From assembly GCA_965226695.1 (NCBI GenBank), contig OZ245405.1, forward strand, positions 2,480,001-2,544,000: a stretch of DNA of 64,000 nt, read 5' to 3'. The notes beneath the pieces are model-generated. The model saw only the letters and a program-made list of their open reading frames with translations. It was not told the origin of the DNA and did no database searches. This stretch comes from CATOSD01 sp965226695 (GTDB lineage: Bacteria; Chloroflexota; Dehalococcoidia; Lucifugimonadales; CATOSD01). Position 1 is the stretch's first letter. Each line of letters opens with the position of its first letter. Shown piece by piece: positions 53,927-62,820 of this stretch. The translations under genes and the position numbers were made by a program.

Positions 53927-55348
53927 TCAGGGGACACAGGCTCCCACGGACGGGTATGTGATGAGCCAAGACGGCTGGCCTCTCGTGTAGGGGGAAATGA
54001 CAGTGCCGTCCCTTATGGCGACCCTCGCTGACCCGAAGCTGCTGTAACGTCCGTACCACTTCCCATCGGACACGTATCGGAACGGGCCGACGTACTTCTC
54101 GATGGCCGCCCTGTCCTCGGCGTCGATCTCAAGAGGCACCTCGACGCCGTTCACGAAGAAGCGGCACTCCTCCCCCTTCGCTATGAAGGCCATGTGGTTG
54201 ACGCCCGCCTTATCCTCGGAGAACTCCACACCGTCCGCGCTGAAGTAGCCGCTGTCGATGATGCGCAGAAGGCGGCCGAGCCTGATGCCGCGGGTCTTGT
54301 CGGTGGATACGACATTGGGCGCGGATGCGTGTCTAGAAAACTCATGATGGCATCCTGTGCAGCCTCTCAGCTCGAAGAACCAGTAGCCTTTGTGCGTCGC
54401 CCTTACCACGAGGGCAACGTTTCTACCCGCCTCCTCATCTGAAACCACACGGACCATGAACCCGTAGTTGAAACTGGTCGTGGTCGAGGTGTTGTGCCAT
54501 GGCTTGTAGCCCTGAGGCGTCGGAGTGGGTCGGCCGGGGACGCCCTTCCAAGTGTTGTGGAAGTGGCTCACTATCATGATGTCTGAAGCTATCTTCACCT
54601 GGGGGTAGTAGAAGCCTACCTGATATCCTGACAGAATCTCCTTGCCATCGCAGCCTATCTCACCCCTGCTCGACGGATAGGGCGTGGGCGTTAAATTCGG
54701 AGTGGGCGTAGGAGGAGGCATGGGTGTCGGAACAGGCATGGGTACTACCAGAGACTCGCTCGCCCACAGACTGGCGCCGTTTCTAGTGAGCGACCGCACC
54801 CGAATCTCATACCGATGTCCCACCATAAACGTACCTGCACGTCCGATTCCGCTCATCTCGGAGGGATCCCCCTACTCAGTGTTATCCACTCCCCATCCTC
54901 CAACCTGTACTGCACCTCATACCCGGTTACGTCCTGAGATCTGTGTTCCCAACTCACATTGATACTCACAACATCCATTGCGGCACGGGTTATGGTCGGC
55001 ACCAGAATTGGAATGGGCGTCGCCAATTGGAATGGGCGTCGCCATCGGAACTAGCGTTGCCGTGGGGGTAGGACTGGACACCGGCGTAGGCTGGCTGGAT
55101 GCGACAGGAGGCGGCTGGTCGACCGGCTGGGCGGCCCAGTAGTGGAACAGAACGTCGAGGGCCTGTTCCTGCGTGAGATCTCCGTCAAAGTATGCCCTGA
55201 GAGCATTGTGAGCCTCGTCTCGCTCAATCATGCCACTCTGATTCGTGTCATAGTTCGGGGTGGGGTTGGCGGCGAGGATGAGCGAGACGCCCAACGTCAG
55301 CGCGGCGACGACCAAGACTGCTATGATGATGGCTCTACGGTGTCTCAT
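53927..55348 (-). pseudogene. Secreted EF-hand/Fn3 protein broken by two frameshifts
   Basis: Three frames encode one protein of about 470 residues. Frame 1 (55348-54917): signal/anchor helix, an EF-hand-like DTNQSGMIERDE and a Pro/Thr linker. Frame 2 (about 55005-54858): TGYEVQYRLEDGEW, the first half of an Fn3 domain. Frame 3 (54856-53927): GHRYEIRVRSLTRNG, its second half, and a C-terminal domain with GCTGCHHEF of no known family. The breaks are a 19-bp tandem duplication at 55006-55043 and a missing G in the G-run at 54868-54872. Removing one copy and adding one G gives a continuous frame. Intact, it would be exported. Confidence 0.85.
55006..55043. repeat. Exact 19-bp tandem duplication
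   Basis: The plus-strand 19-mer aattggaatgggcgtcgcc occurs at 55006-55024 and again at 55025-55043 without change. Because 19 is not a multiple of 3 it throws the secreted-protein gene out of frame. Two identical direct copies are an ideal slippage template, so loss of one copy could restore the frame. Confidence 0.92.
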
Positions 55349-55374
55349 GGGTCAACCTCCAAGGAGTGTACAGG

Positions 55375-55686
55375 ATGCACATGTCCGATGAAAACATTGG
55401 CTATTTGATGAGACTGGCCAAGCAGAACAAGGATCGAATCGAGGCCATCGAGCGAGATATTGCCGACACCGCATACAAGATGCAGGAGCTCGCCAACGCA
55501 CTCGGTGCGGAGGGCTACCCGGCAGTTCAGGTGGCCGATTCGAACGACGCTCTGTACGTGTGTGGGGTTCCAATCCCCTACGGCGCCCTGAACACCCTGG
55601 GCGACCAACTGCTCGAGCTTGAAAAGCTCCGCGTGGAATACTCGCATCAGCGAACCGCACTGTTGAACAAGGGCTACTCAATCTAA
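55375..55686 (+). CDS. Unknown 103-residue protein, coiled-coil ends
   Basis: A hydrophilic 103-residue ORF starting at ATG 55375 with AAGGAG 8 nt upstream. The first 45 residues are helical and charged (LMRLAKQNKDRIEAIERDI), the middle has DALYVCGVPIPYGALNTLG, and the end is again helical (LLELEKLRVEYSHQRTALL). No family recognised and no signal. It diverges from the broken Fn3 gene across 26 nt. Confidence 0.6.
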   Translation: MHMSDENIGYLMRLAKQNKDRIEAIERDIADTAYKMQELANALGAEGYPAVQVADSNDALYVCGVPIPYGALNTLGDQLLELEKLRVEYSHQRTALLNKGYSI

Positions 55687-55691
55687 TTCAA

Positions 55692-56003
55692 TCATCGTAA
55701 AAGATGTTGGAAAAGCTCTGGCGGAACGTAGCAATCTAGGAATTGCGCCATAGAGGTTCCTACTTTATCCGTCCTGATCGCAACCCGTACAGCCTCACAC
55801 ACCTCACGATCTTCCTTGAACCCCTTGTTGAAATGATCAAAGAGGTCATGGCAAGACTTCGAGGTGTCCACGTCCCCATACCATGAATCGTAGTCACACT
55901 GGTCTATCCACACCACGAGTTCTTCTTGGCTTGGACTACTACACGCGGTAAGAAGGATGAGAAGGGAGAGGGGCAGCCCAATGATGAGGACTAACCATGA
56001 CAA
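55692..56003 (-). CDS. Small predicted lipoprotein
   Basis: A 103-residue ORF with an N-terminal hydrophobic signal and lipobox LLTAC. The mature part contains paired cysteines (QCDYDSWYG, KSCHDLF, REVCEAV and LDCYVPP) that may form disulfides. No family recognised. It converges with the 55375 gene, 6 nt between stops. Confidence 0.6.
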   Translation of the reverse strand: MSWLVLIIGLPLSLLILLTACSSPSQEELVVWIDQCDYDSWYGDVDTSKSCHDLFDHFNKGFKEDREVCEAVRVAIRTDKVGTSMAQFLDCYVPPELFQHLLR

Positions 56004-56063
56004 GAGGAGCCTCCTTGCAGCGTAGGCTTCTCTGTCACGAGTTGCCTTGGTCGGTAGGCCGCA

Positions 56064-56303
56064 ATGAGGCGTGAAAACGCCGAACGTATGAGCCTACGTT
56101 GTATCTCAGGCTTTCTGGAACTCGTGGCTGAGTTTGGCGCATCCTACCACACAGTGGAGCGCCACAACCCTACGCTGCGGATGAGTCAGAGGCGCTTCAC
56201 TCGACGACCCAACGGGTTCTCAAGTAAGCTGTGTAACCGTCTGTCGGCGGTGGCACTGCAGCCTGTCCACTACAACTTCTGTCGAGTGAACCGACCACTG
56301 TAG
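56064..56303 (+). pseudogene. IS1-like transposase remnant (C-terminus)
   Basis: The translation contains YHTVERHNPTLRMSQRRFTR, then NGFSSKLCNRLSAVA and HYNFCRVNRPL, which is the C-terminal DDE region of IS1-type transposases (typical form: VERxNLTxRM...RRFTR...YNFCRIHKTLR). The final Glu-containing context and the N-terminal half are missing, and the frame ends prematurely. No inverted repeats were found around it. The element is dead. Confidence 0.65.
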
Positions 56304-56332
56304 ACGATGTCCGCCGTCGACTCAGAGTTGCC

Positions 56333-57190
56333 CTAGATTCCTCGGCTACGCTCGGAATGACTGGGGCCGTCAAGCCCGTGGATGCCGCGGTAGTCGTTCG
56401 TCGGGGGTGGCTGCCAGCCCTCCAGTAGGTCGGCCCGAGGTTGATAGATCTCCACGCCCAGCGGGTGGCAGGTGTCGATGGGATCCACGGCGTCCTCCTC
56501 GCCCCACACCTGGACCGACAGGTCGCCGTGCGGACAGGTGGAAATCGCGCAGAGCAGGTCTATCTCGGCGAAGAACTCGAAGTAGTCACCCTTCTTGCCG
56601 GGTGAAGGCTTCACGAAGTAGCGGTCGTCGCGGGTGAGGCCGGTCACCTGGAAGATGTTGAGCACGTCGTGGACGTCGCTCTCGTCGAGATGGTACGGGG
56701 CTACCGCCCGCACCAGGTTGGAGTGGCAGCAGAAGTCGAAGTCCTCGCCGTTCAGCAGCTTGTGAACGTATGGGTCGCAGCGCGTGCCCAGCAGGTCGTG
56801 GCATCCGGCGCCGTCCTCGTCCAGCCCGTAGTCTACCGAGTCTCCGGTGATGGTGAGCATGGGTCGGAGGTACGGCAGGCACGACCACAGCCGGTCGAAC
56901 GTGGTGACGTGGGCGCGGTGCAGCTGCTTGGTGCGGGCGGCCCAAAACCGCTCCCTGGGGTTGTTCAGGTTCCAGGAGTTGAAGTCTGCCACCTGCGCCC
57001 CTTCCACCACGACGATGCGGCATATCTGGCCCGCAAGCACCGGCCAGGCCCTCCCGGAGCGAATCGGCACCTCGAACCGGTCGACCAGACTTCGGGAGCT
57101 GGTCTCCCGGCCCAGACGTCCGTAGAATTCGCGATCCACGTCGATGGGGCTGCCGGGTTTGGGTGTATAGATCACTCTGGGAGCTGGCAT
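56333..57190 (-). CDS. DUF1989 (urea carboxylase-associated family) protein
   Basis: A 285-residue DUF1989-family protein. Identified by GRAWPVLAGQICRIVVVEGAQVADFNSWN, then ERFWAARTKQLHR, and the Cys-rich loop GTRCDPYVHKLL and HSNLVRAV. Such genes often sit beside urea carboxylase/urea amidolyase or guanidine genes; here none is adjacent, though ureABC is 5 kb away. The start is ATG 57190 with GGGAGGG upstream. The last nine residues (SHSERSRGI) come from a dispersed repeat, so the natural C-terminus has been replaced. Confidence 0.85.
   Translation of the reverse strand: MPAPRVIYTPKPGSPIDVDREFYGRLGRETSSRSLVDRFEVPIRSGRAWPVLAGQICRIVVVEGAQVADFNSWNLNNPRERFWAARTKQLHRAHVTTFDRLWSCLPYLRPMLTITGDSVDYGLDEDGAGCHDLLGTRCDPYVHKLLNGEDFDFCCHSNLVRAVAPYHLDESDVHDVLNIFQVTGLTRDDRYFVKPSPGKKGDYFEFFAEIDLLCAISTCPHGDLSVQVWGEEDAVDPIDTCHPLGVEIYQPRADLLEGWQPPPTNDYRGIHGLDGPSHSERSRGI
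56335..56361. repeat. Dispersed repeat at the 3' end of the DUF1989 gene
   Basis: On the minus strand this reads GTCATTCCGAGCGTAGCCG and on, the common bacterial repeat that translates as SERSRGI. It provides the last codons and stop of the DUF1989 gene. Confidence 0.6.
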
Positions 57191-57352
57191 ATGACCCTCC
57201 CTGGACTGGTGAGTCCCTTGGGTTGTGAACGGCCGGAGGCAGTCAGATTGCTTTCGCTGTCGCCGCGAGCGGTGTAAGGTTATCACACAATGGGCGAGCT
57301 ACCGGCGAGCGGAGTCAGGGTTGTTTTCAACGCGATTTCCGGGAGGCAGGGA

Positions 57353-58918
57353 ATGAAGTACGACTACATCATTATCGGCGCCGGGTCGGCGGGCGCGATC
57401 CTCGCCACGAGGCTCTCCGAAGACCCCAACACCTCGGTGCTCCTTCTGGAGGCCGGCCCAGACTACCCCGACGTCGACAGCCTCCCAGAGGAGGTCAGGT
57501 ACGGCTACAGGTCGACCAAGAGCATCTGGGACAGCGACCACAACTGGCAGTTCACGGCCAGAGGCGTCAATGGCACCGAAATCGAGGTGCCCAGGGGCAG
57601 AGTGACCGGCGGGTCCAGCGCCATCAACGGCCAGATCTTCATTCGCGGCATTCCCGAGGACTACGACAATTGGGCGGAGCGGGGAAACGACGAGTGGAGC
57701 TTCCAGAAGCTGGTGCCCTATTTCAACATGGTTGAGACGGACACCACATACCGGGACGACCCCGGGGACTTCCATGGCTCCAACGGACCGATCATCTGCC
57801 ACCGTTTCCCGCAAGAGGAGTGGCAGCAGGGGAACAGGGCCTGGTTCGAGGCCTGGCGAGACAGGGGGCACCCGTACTGTGAAGACCACAACGCGCCCGG
57901 CACAACCGGGGTCGGGCCCACGACCCTCAACAATCCCAACGGCATACGTTGGTCCACGGCCATAGGATACCTGGGCCTGTCTCGCCACCGGCTCAACCTG
58001 ACAATCAGGGGCAACGTGACCGTCAAGAGGATACTCTTCGACACCTCCGGAGAGCGACCAATGGCCACGGGCGTCGAGGCGGTCTCCGGCGAAGAGACCT
58101 TCGTCGCGGAGGCCGACGAGGTCATCTTGAGCGCGGGCGCCATTGGGTCGCCGCAGATACTCATGCTCTCCGGGGTCGGCCCCAAGGATCACCTGAGTGC
58201 GCACGGAATCGAGACCGCAATCGACTCACCGGGTGTCGGGCAGAACCTGGCCGACCATCCCCTCGTCAACATTCTGTGGGCCGCGAAGCCGGAGGTCGAG
58301 CTGCGCCGTTTCGTGCCTTACGCTCAGATTCTGGTCAGGTACACCGCGGAGGGCTCGCCGCTGGAGAACGACATGATCGTCTACCTGTTGTCGGCCATGG
58401 GCATGCGACGCAACATGGGCGGCAGGCACGGGGACGTGGTGGGGATGGGCGCAAACCTCGGTCTGAACCTGGCTTTCGCCAAGGGCGAGGTCCGGCTCAG
58501 CTCCGGCGACTACAGGGACCAGCCCTATCTGGACTACAACTTGCTGGCCCACGAGGAGGACCTGCGCAGGTTTCGAGACGGCGTCCGCCTGGTGGTGAGC
58601 CTGGAGGACCATCCGGCGATGGCCGCCCTGATAGAGGGTAGGGTCTACCCCGAGGACTCCTATCTGGAATCAGACGAAGCGCTGGACCTGTGGATAGAGA
58701 AGAGCGCTGGCACCGGCCACCACGTCTCCTGCACCGCAAAGATGGGGCCCAGCTCGGACCCTATGGCTGTGGTGGACCAGTACGGCAAGGTCTACGGGGC
58801 GGAGCGCTTGCGGGTGGCGGACGCTTCGATTATGCCCGAGTGCGTCCGTGCGAACATCAACGTCACCGTGCTGATGCTGGCCGAGCGCGTGGCGGACTTC
58901 ATAAAGCAGGGCAGGTGA
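57353..58918 (+). CDS. GMC-family oxidoreductase (choline dehydrogenase-like)
   Basis: A 521-residue FAD enzyme. GMC motifs: YIIIGAGSAGAILATRLSED (ADP site), GRVTGGSSAINGQIFIRG (first signature), EVILSAGAIGSPQILMLSG (second), and the catalytic His in GHHVSCTAKMG with Asn in NINVTVLMLAER. Such enzymes oxidise alcohols, for example choline to betaine aldehyde. The ATG at 57353 follows GGGAGG. It is monocistronic between two minus-strand genes, so its partner pathway is not shown by context, though betaine-type substrates fit the sarcosine enzymes. Confidence 0.92.
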   Translation: MKYDYIIIGAGSAGAILATRLSEDPNTSVLLLEAGPDYPDVDSLPEEVRYGYRSTKSIWDSDHNWQFTARGVNGTEIEVPRGRVTGGSSAINGQIFIRGIPEDYDNWAERGNDEWSFQKLVPYFNMVETDTTYRDDPGDFHGSNGPIICHRFPQEEWQQGNRAWFEAWRDRGHPYCEDHNAPGTTGVGPTTLNNPNGIRWSTAIGYLGLSRHRLNLTIRGNVTVKRILFDTSGERPMATGVEAVSGEETFVAEADEVILSAGAIGSPQILMLSGVGPKDHLSAHGIETAIDSPGVGQNLADHPLVNILWAAKPEVELRRFVPYAQILVRYTAEGSPLENDMIVYLLSAMGMRRNMGGRHGDVVGMGANLGLNLAFAKGEVRLSSGDYRDQPYLDYNLLAHEEDLRRFRDGVRLVVSLEDHPAMAALIEGRVYPEDSYLESDEALDLWIEKSAGTGHHVSCTAKMGPSSDPMAVVDQYGKVYGAERLRVADASIMPECVRANINVTVLMLAERVADFIKQGR

Positions 58919-58981
58919 CGGACGCGCTCGGCTCGTCGGCGTCGACAGCGCCCGCGGCGGCCAGCCCACCGCGCTGACCCG

Positions 58982-60961
58982 CTAGTCGCCGGAATCGGAC
59001 AGGCTCACAAATCCCTGGTCTGCCAGCCCTTGGAACAGCGCGAGGACGTGCCGGGGATCCAGGTCGAAGTCGAACTCGGCCCCCACGGCGTCCGCGATGT
59101 CGTTCACGCTGCGGCGCCCGTCGGCGAAGTTCCAGACCTCGTCGCCGATGATGCGCAGGGAGTCGTATCGCATGTTGGGGTCCCTGTCGTGCATCTCTTC
59201 GGCCATCCGCACCAGCTCCCAGTAGCCGGTGCCGGCCAGTCCCGGAGCGTCACGCTCGATCAGGCGCTGGGGCACGGCATTGCCGGCAGGAAAGTCATCG
59301 GGGTCCGCCTCGTGGTCCCGCAGCCAGCCCATCGTCTGCTCCAACCGGTCAGCAATCTCACGCTGGACCTCGTCCCTCGTGGACTCCAGCTCCGGGTGTC
59401 GCCTCCGCTCCTCGGCATCTACCAGGACCAGCGCGGACTCCACAGCCTGCTGGTCTCGCCGGGCCAGGATGGTGAGTCGCTTTCGCGTCCTAGCCTCTTC
59501 GGCGCCGGCCTTCGCCTCCAGCGCGATGCGGCCCAGGCGAAACTGGCTGCGGTTGCCCACTTCCCGCATGATGTCCTGGACCTCTGCCGGCCCGGCATTG
59601 GCCAGCTCCAGCGCCGCAAGCGCCGTGGTGATGCCGCACCTGCGGAACACCACGGGGTCAAGATTGTCCGCCGTGAGGTAGTCGGTGTGGAAGTACAGGT
59701 CCGGCCAGGACATGAGAAGGGGCGACGGTACGCCGAACGCGGGATAGTAGTGGTTGTCGCTCCACGGCGTGTAGGGCAGGTCGGTGAAGTTGACTAGCGG
59801 GATGCGGTTGCCTTCGCTGAACACCCACCGCGTTTCCTTCGGCGCCGACTCGATGAGGCTCACGTAATAGTCATTGATGAAGGATGGCAGGGAATCCGGG
59901 GAATGGTAGAAGAGCAGGGCGGACTTGCACTTATTCTGGTCGTGCCCGACGCTGTCCAGGGCAATGGCGGCGATAGTCCGTTCGATTTCCTCCCTGTGGT
60001 TGTGGACGTAGTGCTTGGTGCCGTGACCCTCCACGTTGACGAGAAACCGAATCGTGCGCCTGGGACGGGGGATGCGCCCGCTGGAGATTAGGGCTGACAT
60101 GACGCGCCCCATCTCGGCCATGAGAGCCGGACCGGAGGCGCAGTTGGCCCCGGGCTTGGTACCCGCCGTGGAGTGGGCTACGAACTGGACTATCTGCCCG
60201 GCTTCGTCGGTGCCGGTGATGTCCGCGAAGAGGTTCTGCGCTTCTCCCGCGAATGTCCTGGCCTGGATGTCGGCCCAGACCGTGACAGCGCCCTGGCGTG
60301 CCAGCGAAGCCAGGTGTTCTGCCGCGGCGTAGTTGACGGCCATCGCCCACGCGCTCGGTGCGTTGGAGGGCATACGCAGAAGCTGCACCGGCTCGGGCAG
60401 CGACTCGCGCGTGCGAAATGGGTGCGTCTGGTACAGGAGGTAGTCGGTTATGATGCCGGCGGCGCCATGCTCCATGGCAAGGGTGGCGGCATGGCCGAAG
60501 CCGCTGGGCCGGTCCGTGCCCCGGATCAGCACCGCCTTGCCGCGCACGTCCTGCCCCTGGTAGTCCTCGGCGCGCTCCCCCGTGCCAACGTCTACCAGTT
60601 CAAGGGCCGTTCCGCCTTCAGGAGTGGATGGCGTCCACCAGGGAAGGCACGACGGCGCATCTTCGTAGGACACGAGGAGTTTACCTGTGGGGGAACCCAC
60701 TCTCAGCTCGGCGCTGGCAGGTTCCCACGCCAGCGGCATGGTGACGTTCATGAACTTCGTCTCACCGTCGAGGGTATACCTCTCCACCCATACTTTGTCC
60801 AGCCCGTTAGCCCGGAAGAGGTCCGCCACGAAGTCCGTAGCCCTGTGGTATCCGGACGCGCCCGGTGAGCGGTAGAACTGCGTCAGGTGAGACGCGGACT
60901 CGAGAGCTCTATCACCGGACAGCTCCTGTTCCAGCACCTTTGCAAGCTCTTGGCGATTCAT
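58982..60961 (-). CDS. M28-type peptidase-like protein with PqqD-like C-terminus
   Basis: A 659-residue protein. Residues 150-250 resemble a PA insert (VRGKAVLIRGTDRPSGFGHA); the core shows a zinc-peptidase layout: VAHSTAGTKPGANCASG, NVEGHGTKH, IALDSVGHD and LYFHTDYLTADN. In usual M28 enzymes the bridging ligand is Asp in GANDxxSG, but here Cys occupies that place. Residues 590-655 (DEVWNFADGRRSVNDIADAV, then ALFQGLADQGFVSL) are like PqqD/winged-helix domains. AAGGAG lies 8 nt before the ATG. Aminopeptidase activity is probable but not certain. Confidence 0.78.
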   Translation of the reverse strand: MNRQELAKVLEQELSGDRALESASHLTQFYRSPGASGYHRATDFVADLFRANGLDKVWVERYTLDGETKFMNVTMPLAWEPASAELRVGSPTGKLLVSYEDAPSCLPWWTPSTPEGGTALELVDVGTGERAEDYQGQDVRGKAVLIRGTDRPSGFGHAATLAMEHGAAGIITDYLLYQTHPFRTRESLPEPVQLLRMPSNAPSAWAMAVNYAAAEHLASLARQGAVTVWADIQARTFAGEAQNLFADITGTDEAGQIVQFVAHSTAGTKPGANCASGPALMAEMGRVMSALISSGRIPRPRRTIRFLVNVEGHGTKHYVHNHREEIERTIAAIALDSVGHDQNKCKSALLFYHSPDSLPSFINDYYVSLIESAPKETRWVFSEGNRIPLVNFTDLPYTPWSDNHYYPAFGVPSPLLMSWPDLYFHTDYLTADNLDPVVFRRCGITTALAALELANAGPAEVQDIMREVGNRSQFRLGRIALEAKAGAEEARTRKRLTILARRDQQAVESALVLVDAEERRRHPELESTRDEVQREIADRLEQTMGWLRDHEADPDDFPAGNAVPQRLIERDAPGLAGTGYWELVRMAEEMHDRDPNMRYDSLRIIGDEVWNFADGRRSVNDIADAVGAEFDFDLDPRHVLALFQGLADQGFVSLSDSGD

Positions 60962-61185
60962 GGTGATGCTCCTTCCTAGTCGAGAGTGAGCACGAGAGTG
61001 CCCGGTAGCTCGCACACTAAGGGCTAGCCGGCGGCTTTAGCGGCAGCAATACAGAGAGGCCTTCTGTCGATGATTGTACCATTCGCCCTTGTATCTCCCT
61101 TCCTCGCACCTTCGACGGCTCTTGCGGCATGAGCTACCGGTCTTTATCCTTCCAATGAACGCTGACAACCGGAGTTCCTCCAGAA

Positions 61186-62820
61186 ATGGGACCTAGCTCG
61201 AGCAACCTAGTGACAGTCCATGAGACAGCCAGGCCTCCCCAGCCCTGGGAGACGGTCGACTCCTTTGCGCTCCCGCCCTCTCCCGACGACTACCCTCCAG
61301 ACACCAAACTAACGGCGGTGATAGACGTGGGCTCCGGCTCGGCCCGGGCCGTGGTCATGCAGCTAAACACGGGAGGAGTGCAGGTATTGGCGCAGCAGCG
61401 CCTGGCCCTCAACCTTATGAGCCACGTGGACCGGCAGGGAACGCTTGACGCCGAGGGCGTGGCCAGCACACTGGACGCCATCGAGGACTTCGTCCAGGTG
61501 TGCCGCGGCTACGGCGTGACCACCATTCACGCCGTGGGAACCGAGGCGCTGCGAAGGTCTCACAACGCCGCCGAGATCTCCCTGGCGGCCCGCCGCAGAT
61601 ACGGCGTCGAGCTGCGCGTCATCAGCGGCTACGAAGAGGCGGGATACTGCTTCATTGGCGCCGTCCAGGGCCTGCCCGTCTCCCGGGGCCTGCTGGCAGA
61701 CCTCGGCGGGGGAAGCATGGAGCTTGTGGGCTTCTTCGACCGAAGCATGGAGACGCGGCACACCCTGCCCCTTGGCAGCCTCCACATTGCCAACCGTTTC
61801 CGGTTGACGGACCGCCCGACCGGAGAGGACCTTGACGCCGCCTATCGGCACGCCAGGCAATGCCTCGAAGCGGCCAGGGTCCCGCGCCTGGAGCGGAGAG
61901 ATACGCTGGTCGGGTCCGGGGGCTCGATGCGCCTGCTTTCCAAGCTGGACCGGCGGCGGCGGCGGCCCTATCCCGTCCAGACCATACACGGCTACTGCAT
62001 TGGCGCCAAAGGTCTGTCCAAGTTAGTGGACCGGATGGCTTCCCGCAGCCTGGAGGAGCGCTCCCGCATCCCGGGCATGAACCCGGAGCGCACCCACTCC
62101 ATCGTGGGCGGCGCGGTCGTGGCCCAGGCGCTTCTCCACCACACGGGGGCCGAAAGCATCATGCTCTCGGGACATGGCCTTCGGGAGGGCCTGGCGCGCC
62201 AACCGGAGCCGCTGCTCGCCGAAGGCCGGATATCACTCATGTCCGTCGACGCGGTGCGACGCAACACGCTGAAGGACGTGATGGGCCGGTTCGCGCCACG
62301 TTTCACTCGCCGCGGCGCGCGCCGTGCGGCCCTCGCCGTCCGCATCGCCCGCGCCGTGTGGGCAGGCCGGCGCCGGCGGCTAACGTCCTCGCTGGGGTGC
62401 GCCGCCCTGCTCCTGGACCTGGGAAGCGTCGTGGACTTCTACAACCGTCTCAACCGGGCGGCCTCCATCCTGTCATGGACGGACCTGCCGGGCTTCAGCC
62501 ACCGTGAGGCGGCCCAGATGGCGGCTATGCTCCTGCTGGCCGAGAAGGAAAAGCTGCCGAAGAAGTACCGCAAGACCCGCATCCTGAGCGACGGCGACCG
62601 GCGCCGTCTGGGCCAGGCGGCCCTGGTGCTGTTGCTGGCCGACGAACTGGAGCGCCGGCTGCCTCCCACCGCCTCTATAGATTCTGTTAATATTGCGGCT
62701 GGCAGCGGCGGCCTCACTATAACCACTCTCGCCTGGTCCAGGGTATCCGCGCCGGGCCTGCATCACCGCTGGGAGAAGGAGTTCAAACACCCTGTTCAGA
62801 TTTGCCGAGGTGAACCATGA
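61186..62820 (+). CDS. Ppx/GppA-family exopolyphosphatase
   Basis: A 544-residue actin-fold phosphatase acting on polyphosphate or pppGpp. Motifs: AVIDVGSGSARAVVMQL, TIHAVGTEALRRSHN, ISGYEEAGYCFIGAVQG and LLADLGGGSMELVG. The second half (after about 310) is an HD-like helical region. The N-terminal 40 residues are variable. The stop overlaps the next gene's ATG, so it is one operon with two thymidylate-kinase-like genes. Confidence 0.9.
   Translation: MGPSSSNLVTVHETARPPQPWETVDSFALPPSPDDYPPDTKLTAVIDVGSGSARAVVMQLNTGGVQVLAQQRLALNLMSHVDRQGTLDAEGVASTLDAIEDFVQVCRGYGVTTIHAVGTEALRRSHNAAEISLAARRRYGVELRVISGYEEAGYCFIGAVQGLPVSRGLLADLGGGSMELVGFFDRSMETRHTLPLGSLHIANRFRLTDRPTGEDLDAAYRHARQCLEAARVPRLERRDTLVGSGGSMRLLSKLDRRRRRPYPVQTIHGYCIGAKGLSKLVDRMASRSLEERSRIPGMNPERTHSIVGGAVVAQALLHHTGAESIMLSGHGLREGLARQPEPLLAEGRISLMSVDAVRRNTLKDVMGRFAPRFTRRGARRAALAVRIARAVWAGRRRRLTSSLGCAALLLDLGSVVDFYNRLNRAASILSWTDLPGFSHREAAQMAAMLLLAEKEKLPKKYRKTRILSDGDRRRLGQAALVLLLADELERRLPPTASIDSVNIAAGSGGLTITTLAWSRVSAPGLHHRWEKEFKHPVQICRGEP

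Noticed and set aside
54850..55043. Programmed frameshifting to explain the split Fn3 gene
   Set aside because: One break is a 19-bp duplication, which no ribosomal frameshift could bypass; mutation or assembly error is simpler.
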